Assembly (NCBI GenBank): GCA_026874595.1
Contig: CM049308.1
Coordinates: forward strand, 46,135,327-46,199,326
Source: Sipunculus nudus
Taxonomy: Eukaryota > Annelida > Sipuncula > Golfingiida > Sipunculidae
Direction: 5' to 3'
Length of the DNA stretch: 64,000 bases
Position numbers and translations under genes: made by a program. Positions within the stretch are counted from its first letter, which is position 1. Each line of letters opens with the position of its first letter. Under the pieces are notes generated by a model. It saw only the letters and a list, made by a program, of their open reading frames with translations, ran no database searches and had not been told where the DNA came from. Shown here in pieces: positions 60,004-64,000 of this stretch.

Positions 60004-60654
60004 ATGTGTTTTGAAGAGGACGAGGTGTACCGGCCCTGTTCTGGGCGGAACCCTTTAGTTCCACTGAACTTGGCTCGGTGTGAACAATGTGAGTTACCGT
60101 TGTATGTTACTTGTCGGGGCCATTGTTGCGACTGTACGTGTCGTTCTGTGGACCTGGGTCCCATCAAGAACCCCTCGTGTGAAAAGTGCGGGTCACCCAA
60201 AGTGGCGCGATGTAAATGTCATTGTTGCACTTGCGCTCGTAAGAGTTATGATTTTGTGGGAAAATTCGAGGCTGACGAGGCGGCCTGGGCTGCTGGTGTT
60301 ATAACAGAGAGGGAACTCGACTGTCGCCCAGAAGGTCTGAGTCAGCTGGATGAAGATTTACTGTTGATGACCCCACCCAGCAGCCCGAAACGTCAGTCTC
60401 CTGCTACTACCCTTCCGCTACCCTTACGGATTCGTTTACCCTCACCTGTGAAGGAAGTCGGTGAGCTGACTCCGACACCATCGCCACCATTACCACCGAC
60501 GAACCCCGTGCCCGTGGTTGAAAGGTCACGGCGCAGGCGTAAACGAGGGGGTCGGAATCACAGGAGGCAGCGCGAGAACGCTATAAAAGCGATACGTGAA
60601 ACTGCCGGTGCAGCATATCATCAGCGGTTATGCTTCCGGCAACACCTAACATGA
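60004..60654 (+). CDS. Cys-rich, basic-tailed small protein with duplicated zinc-type module
   Basis: 216 codons from ATG 60,004 (context AACAATATG). Two matching Cys modules: Cys26, Cys29, Cys37, His40-Cys41-Cys42, Cys44, Cys46; and Cys59, Cys62, Cys70, Cys72, His73-Cys74-Cys75, Cys77. Both keep CxxC, seven residues, Cys and a HCCxC end, so one arose by duplication and each probably binds metal. An acidic-hydrophobic patch (QLDEDLLLMTPPSSP) is followed by a Pro/Ser-Pro-rich linker and a strongly basic segment (RSRRRRKRGGRNHRRQR), a likely nuclear or nucleic-acid-binding tail. No known family recognised. First gene of the block; a regulatory role is only a guess from position. Its stop overlaps the next start as ATGA. 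Confidence 0.72.
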   Translation: MCFEEDEVYRPCSGRNPLVPLNLARCEQCELPLYVTCRGHCCDCTCRSVDLGPIKNPSCEKCGSPKVARCKCHCCTCARKSYDFVGKFEADEAAWAAGVITERELDCRPEGLSQLDEDLLLMTPPSSPKRQSPATTLPLPLRIRLPSPVKEVGELTPTPSPPLPPTNPVPVVERSRRRRKRGGRNHRRQRENAIKAIRETAGAAYHQRLCFRQHLT

Positions 60655-61076
60655 ATCAGTATAACCACGAAATGCTTCCCCTACCCCCTCCGCCTACGTC
60701 TATACCTATGGAGAACATGAGAAGGGGTGGTTATTCGAAAGGGTTCAACATGGGTCCTACATTTTGTGTCGCTGGTAGCGACGCCGGGATGAAGAACCAC
60801 GACGAGTCACGGCAGGTGCGCACTGACTGCGGTGTTTTCACGTGCAGGTGTTGTCAAGGGAAAGGTGTGGTAGCTAGGAAGCCTGGCCCCCCACCAGCCG
60901 TGCAGAACGCGAACCGTGAGTACACGGGTAGTGTGTCCACGTTCGAGGCCAGGCCAGGTGACCGACCTGCTACACCCGCCGCGCTTGAGCTGTTCAGTGG
61001 TTTAGGCAGTGGAATCAACACAGGTGGGGAAATGTTTAAGCGTGATGATGTGGGCAAGCACACGCATCTGTTTTGA
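60651..61076 (+). CDS. Small Pro/Cys-containing protein, start overlaps previous stop
   Basis: The frame has ATGs at 60,630 and 60,651. The second overlaps the upstream TGA as ATGA and gives 141 residues; I prefer it, but 60,630 (148 residues) is possible. The N-terminus is Pro-rich (LPLPPPPTSIP). The middle contains CGVFTCRCCQGKG, a Cys cluster reminiscent of the modules of the previous gene. The C-terminal third has LELFSGLGSGIN. No membrane span or known domain. The stop/start overlap suggests translation coupling or at least very tight packing. Not recognised as a known family. Confidence 0.65.
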   Translation: MNQYNHEMLPLPPPPTSIPMENMRRGGYSKGFNMGPTFCVAGSDAGMKNHDESRQVRTDCGVFTCRCCQGKGVVARKPGPPPAVQNANREYTGSVSTFEARPGDRPATPAALELFSGLGSGINTGGEMFKRDDVGKHTHLF

Positions 61077-61083
61077 GAGCGGG

Positions 61084-61119
61084 TATATAAAGAGACGCTG
61101 CGTGTGCGTCGCTTCAGTT
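61084..61119 (+). promoter_or_regulatory. TATA box and initiator
   Basis: TATATAAA at 61,084-61,091 and the initiator TCAGTT at 61,114-61,119; the A at 61,116 is 32 bp after the TATA start, the textbook Pol II spacing. It lies 8 bp after the stop of the preceding gene and 32 bp before the next ATG. Confidence 0.75.
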
Positions 61120-61147
61120 GTATCGTTTTGTGACCAGTGCTACAGAC

Positions 61148-61369
61148 ATGTCCAGTACCTTCCTGGCCGTTGCAGACGGATTGATATTTTTGGCCGTGGC
61201 GCCTCTCTACCTCCCTTTGTTGGGGTGTCTGATCCTTAAAGATAAGATTCAGAGCGGTAGTTTCACGTGGGATAAAGTGAAACGAAAGCTGGGATTTTTC
61301 CGCTGTTGCTGTCGTGTTCCCCAGGAAGATGTGAGAGATGCAGGTGGCAGGGAACCGGGAGCATTATAA
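61148..61369 (+). CDS. One-span membrane peptide
   Basis: 73 codons from ATG 61,148, the first ATG after the predicted transcription start at 61,116. Residues 4-27 form one hydrophobic span (VADGLIFLAVAPLYLPLLG). A Lys/Arg-rich stretch (KVKRKLGFF) and a CCCR cluster next to it could be acylated, then a polar tail. The positive side after the span suggests a cytoplasmic C-terminus. It has its own TATA/initiator and an AATAAA signal downstream, so it looks like a separate mRNA. Small membrane peptides are common in DNA viruses, but no family is recognised. Confidence 0.68.
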   Translation: MSSTFLAVADGLIFLAVAPLYLPLLGCLILKDKIQSGSFTWDKVKRKLGFFRCCCRVPQEDVRDAGGREPGAL

Positions 61370-61495
61370 AAAAACTGTGTTGGCAATTGACAAGCGTGTA
61401 TTCAAACACGCACTGTTTGGCTATTGTTGTGGCTATTTTGTTTTAATTATACCATCTCCCCTCCACATAATGAATACTCTGCCTGTTGATTATAC

Positions 61496-61501
61496 AATAA
61501 A
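61496..61501 (+). terminator. Polyadenylation signal AATAAA
   Basis: Canonical hexamer 126 bp after the stop of the membrane peptide gene and followed by T/GT-rich sequence (TTTTCTTGTTTTGTCGTG), as expected for a cleavage site. The same stretch (ACAATAAAAGG) could alternatively serve as a TATA-like element for the next gene. Confidence 0.6.
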
Positions 61502-61563
61502 AGGGTAAAATGTTATTTTCTTGTTTTGTCGTGTTTTTGGTGTGTAGCAATTGCAAAGTGCAC

Positions 61564-61770
61564 ATGGCGAAACGCAAGAGAAAGGCAAGCAAGGGTGTGA
61601 GAAAGCAAACCAAAGGTTTGAGAAAGACGCAAAAGGGAGGTATATTACCCTTTTTACCCTTACTGTTAGCTGCCGCGCCTGCCATCGGGAAAGCTGTCGC
61701 GTTGGGGGCTGCCGGTGGGGCCACGTCTTACGGCGACACCAAAGCTTTACAGGCTGCGGTGGGGCGGTAG
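61564..61770 (+). CDS. pX/mu-like basic-hydrophobic core peptide
   Basis: The frame is open from ATG 61,510, but the start at 61,564 (MAKRKRKASKGVRK) gives a sensible 68-residue protein and avoids an N-terminal extension that overlaps the polyadenylation region. Residues 3-23 are strongly basic. Residues 24-56 are a Gly-Gly-Ile start followed by a Leu/Pro/Ala/Gly-rich hydrophobic segment (GGILPFLPLLLAAAPAIGKA). This basic tract plus GG-hydrophobic design is that of the small DNA-binding core protein X (mu) of adenoviruses and of similar small ORFs in Polinton/adintovirus-type elements. A splice-acceptor-like TTTTTGGTGTGTAG ends about 16 nt before the ATG. Assignment is by composition and motif order. 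Confidence 0.65.
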   Translation: MAKRKRKASKGVRKQTKGLRKTQKGGILPFLPLLLAAAPAIGKAVALGAAGGATSYGDTKALQAAVGR

Positions 61771-61828
61771 ACGGACAATTTGAGTTCCCAAATGTATATA
61801 TTCTCATTAGATACTCTCTAAAGCAAAA

Positions 61829-62077
61829 ATGTTGTCACGTGAATCTGAAACAGAAACGACCAGTCAGGCCAGCTTTGCACAGCAGATGAACCGGCGTTCG
61901 TTTGCGATGTTTTGCTGTACAATTTTCGTGATCGCCTTTGTCGTGGTAGCGTCAGTGGTGAACTTGTCTTTAAACGGTATTGAGGGCGAAGGTCGCGATA
62001 TCTGGATATCGTTGCTGTTTACGTGTTTGGGCGTATTGTTCCCGACACCTAAGATCCGTAAAGACCGAAAGCCGTAA
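61829..62077 (+). CDS. Two-span membrane peptide
   Basis: 82 codons from ATG 61,829. A polar Ser/Thr/Glu N-terminus is followed by a hydrophobic span at residues 25-48 (FAMFCCTIFVIAFVVVASVV), a short acidic loop (GIEGEGRD), a second shorter span at 58-71 and a basic end (PKIRKDRKP). It overlaps the next gene: stop TAA 62,075-62,077 and start ATG 62,077-62,079 share one base (TAATG). Pyrimidine-rich AG acceptor-like sites (CTCATTAG, CTCTCTAAAG) lie just before the ATG. Family unknown; membrane location predicted by hydrophobicity only. Confidence 0.68.
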   Translation: MLSRESETETTSQASFAQQMNRRSFAMFCCTIFVIAFVVVASVVNLSLNGIEGEGRDIWISLLFTCLGVLFPTPKIRKDRKP

Positions 62078-62991
62078 TGCTCTCTGTGGAAGGGGAGGAG
62101 GACGAGCACCTCCTGGTCATGCCTTCTGACGCCGATAAAGAACAGCACCCAAACAACACAGCAGCAGAATTTAAAGTCAGTCTGAGGCAACCCATCCATT
62201 TACATTCGGAGAAAAGATGGGAGATCGCATTGGTGAAACTGTACGTTCCGAGGCAGGTGCCACAGCCTATCATCCCGATAACCTTCGACATCTTTTACCT
62301 CTGGGAACTGCCAGAAGGTGCCCTAACCAGCCCTAAATCGAGCACCCATTCTTTCGAGGTGACAGGACGGCAAAGCATGATCACGGATTTGACGAGGTAT
62401 TTTGACATGGCCGCCAAGTCAGGTCTCCATTCCGATGCCGTCGAATACATGAAGAACAACACCGTTTCTAACGTGCCCCAAGGGTTGAACATGGAGCGCG
62501 TGGGTACAAACCAACTGCGGATCCGATGGGTGTTAGCCGGCAAGTTCGTGGATGTCACATGTTACCGTATCCCGCCCATCATTATTGATTTCGGAGAAGT
62601 GTTCCCGAAGCTGGTGTCTCTGCCACAGAGACGGGTGGAGCTGGCTCAGTTTATGGGCCCCGAGAAATTGTTGACGGGTGGGTCTTCGTATTATTTTAAA
62701 TTACGTATCATAACGGGAGGTGATGTGATAAGTACCTATTTCCAAGCATTCGAGAGTAGGCAAGAGGAGAAGACGTTTTATCTTCCCAAACAAACGACTG
62801 CTGGTTTCGGTGCTATGTTTAACATGATCATGAAAGATGTGTACACCCATCCTGAGAAGTACGGGTTTGCTCCTGTCATGAAAGGGCGTACGGAAGCCCG
62901 TTACACACAGGGTGAAGACTGGGTGCAGATGAGGGTGGGCTGTTCGTTTCAGAAGGTGGGGATTTCAAACATTTCCACTTACCGTCATTAA
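62077..62991 (+). CDS. 304-aa structural-protein candidate of the virus-like block
   Basis: 304 intact codons from the ATG in TAATG. The N-terminus has LLVMPSDADKEQHPNNTAAEF, then FKVSLRQPIHLH and KRWEIALVKLYVP. This pattern (short beta-type opening, P.N..A.F.V.L..PI.L....WE.AL) occurs, as I recall, in uncharacterised ORFs of repeat or virus-like elements of many invertebrates. Later parts are beta-rich with no membrane span. The ORF at 63,292 shares general features, so two related surface or minor capsid proteins are possible. No named domain can be assigned. Codon use is more GC-rich than nearby retroelement ORFs. Confidence 0.7.
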   Translation: MLSVEGEEDEHLLVMPSDADKEQHPNNTAAEFKVSLRQPIHLHSEKRWEIALVKLYVPRQVPQPIIPITFDIFYLWELPEGALTSPKSSTHSFEVTGRQSMITDLTRYFDMAAKSGLHSDAVEYMKNNTVSNVPQGLNMERVGTNQLRIRWVLAGKFVDVTCYRIPPIIIDFGEVFPKLVSLPQRRVELAQFMGPEKLLTGGSSYYFKLRIITGGDVISTYFQAFESRQEEKTFYLPKQTTAGFGAMFNMIMKDVYTHPEKYGFAPVMKGRTEARYTQGEDWVQMRVGCSFQKVGISNISTYRH

Positions 62992-63072
62992 GAGACCACT
63001 TCTTATTCAAGATTGCGATTTATCTTCAGCCACGCCCTGGCTTCAGCGTTAAGGTTGCACCCTGACCCGGGG

Positions 63073-63273
63073 ATGGAAGTGGAATGGGACTTCCGGGAGA
63101 AGCAGTCATTGGCGAAGTCGGCTTGGGACAAGGGCGGTGACAGGATTTACGACGTGCCCCACAGTATTTCCAGTGAATACATTAAGAGGTCAGAGTACTC
63201 TCAGACCAAGTCGAAAGCAAGCAACGGGAATTTAAAATATTTTTTCGACTGGGAGGCGGATTATTTCATATAG
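63073..63273 (+). CDS. Small 66-aa protein
   Basis: The frame from ATG 63,073 encodes a charged, aromatic-rich protein (MEVEWDFREKQ, KGGDRIYDVPH, FFDWEADYF). It is in the same frame as the 304-aa gene and open from its stop codon (62,989-62,991) onward. A TTG-initiated or spliced N-terminal extension from about 63,013 is therefore possible; acceptor-like TTATCTTCAG lies at 63,020-63,029. Not recognised. It ends 18 bp before the next ATG. Confidence 0.5.
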   Translation: MEVEWDFREKQSLAKSAWDKGGDRIYDVPHSISSEYIKRSEYSQTKSKASNGNLKYFFDWEADYFI

Positions 63274-63291
63274 ACACACAGGTTAGAGGGG

Positions 63292-64000
63292 ATGGAGCCG
63301 AAGGGCAAGAAAACCACCGACTACATCCGCATGGACGCTGAAAGATATCAGCTCACCGGGACGTTGTTCAGTCGCGATATCCCCAAGTTTGAAACTGACG
63401 ATCAGGTGTGGGTAAAAGTGAAGATGGAGGACACGTTGCAAGAAGGGCACGACGTGATCCGAGCTCTAGAGCGGCGGGACGAGATCCCTTCCTCTGGCGT
63501 GAGTGCTTCTGACGTGGTGGACGTGCCCGTGTTAGTGCCCGAATACCGCCCCTTGACGGCTGGCAAACGGAAACTGGACCAGGTGTCAATCCGGTTGGAG
63601 GATGAGTACGGGAAGAAGTTACGGTTCACTGACGGGGGGTTTTCAGGCGTGAGTTTGCATTTGAAGACGGTCCCTCTCCTGTCCCCAGAGCACATACACC
63701 TTTTAGTACCTTGCGACGTCCTGTACACTTTGCCTCACCTTAAGGACATTTACATCCAGAACAAGTACGTGGCGGGTATTACCAGTTTAAAACTGCCCAG
63801 GACGTACGTGAACGTGAAGGAGAAGGAATATGTCGTCACCGTGAAAAGGAAGAAAGCGGGCGAGGAGGATCAGATCTTGACGGAATATTGGTTGCCAGAA
63901 GGGCAATACCTGAACGAAAGTTTAGTGCAAGCCGTGAGCGTCGCGGTGGACCAGATGGGCGAGGAAGGGTTTTGTACGGGGATGCCATGCACACCCAGGT
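63292..64000 (+). CDS. Large ORF, truncated by the window end
   Basis: At least 236 codons from ATG 63,292 (context AGGGGATGG, favourable), open to the last base. Begins MEPKGKKTTDYIRMDAERYQ. It is charged, without membrane spans, with beta-type alternation. Near the visible end, EYWLPEGQYLNESLVQAV resembles the recurring L.P.G.Y.....L...V phrase I associate with the same group of uncharacterised element proteins as the 304-aa neighbour. A structural role (capsid- or surface-associated) is inference. Not a pseudogene as far as visible. Confidence 0.62.
   Translation, partial: MEPKGKKTTDYIRMDAERYQLTGTLFSRDIPKFETDDQVWVKVKMEDTLQEGHDVIRALERRDEIPSSGVSASDVVDVPVLVPEYRPLTAGKRKLDQVSIRLEDEYGKKLRFTDGGFSGVSLHLKTVPLLSPEHIHLLVPCDVLYTLPHLKDIYIQNKYVAGITSLKLPRTYVNVKEKEYVVTVKRKKAGEEDQILTEYWLPEGQYLNESLVQAVSVAVDQMGEEGFCTGMPCTPR

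Noticed and set aside
60004..60654. Retinoblastoma-binding LxCxE motif in the Cys-rich protein
   Set aside because: The only candidate reads LDCRPE, with one residue too many before Glu.
61510..61770. Longer start for the pX-like peptide
   Set aside because: The extra 18 residues overlap the polyadenylation region and precede an acceptor-like site; ATG 61,564 begins directly with the basic tract.

Overview
This is eukaryotic DNA, most likely nuclear DNA of a marine invertebrate; I cannot fix the phylum. Support: long (TA)n tracts, satellites, low gene density, Ty3/gypsy elements including a chromodomain type and one with a Gmr1-like domain order, Penelope-like and LINE remnants, a tRNA-like short repeat, and TATA/initiator/AATAAA signals. 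No conventional host gene, rRNA or tRNA gene was recognised.

Layout. (1) 1-about 8,000 and 47,637-about 55,420 are two closely similar direct copies of one segment: the tail of a retroviral-type env gene, an LTR fragment, a GC-rich repeat field, a 1-kb terminal-inverted-repeat element and the start of a 76-bp satellite. In the left copy the satellite is expanded to about 11,490. (2) 11,494-15,080 is a truncated Ty3/gypsy chromodomain element on the minus strand. (3) 15,080-17,720 holds an unknown ORF and three copies of a short repeat with a Pol III B box. (4) 17,721-31,198 reads as one minus-strand chromodomain Ty3/gypsy element bounded by LTR sequence and the same hexamer ATATAG. It is split inside RT by about 7 kb of another gypsy-type element whose gag-protease part is tandemly duplicated (2 x 2,968 bp). 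(5) 31,205-35,200 has no gene apart from a LINE RT fragment. (6) 35,250-39,810 is a decayed minus-strand gypsy element with integrase upstream of reverse transcriptase. (7) 41,182-47,932 is a plus-strand gag-pol-env element with several frame breaks and an extra zinc-knuckle ORF between integrase and env. (8) 55,420-58,340 is repeats and gene-free sequence. (9) 58,422-59,180 is the 3' end of a Penelope-like element on the minus strand, with a GIY-YIG fragment and a hammerhead-ribozyme motif.

(10) The most interesting part is 59,217-64,000. It is a compact, plus-strand set of intact small ORFs unlike everything else here: a basic protein with duplicated Cys modules, a second small Cys-containing protein, a one-span membrane peptide with its own TATA box, initiator and AATAAA, a pX/mu-like basic-hydrophobic peptide, a two-span membrane peptide, a 304-aa protein, a 66-aa protein and a further large ORF cut by the window end. 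Two junctions overlap as stop/start (ATGA and TAATG). The layout and the pX-like peptide point to an integrated double-stranded DNA virus or virus-like transposon of the Maverick/Polinton-adintovirus kind. No hallmark gene (major capsid protein, packaging ATPase, protease, PolB, integrase) lies inside the window, so the assignment is inference. These ORFs are unbroken while all retroelements nearby are decayed, so the block is either young or under selection.
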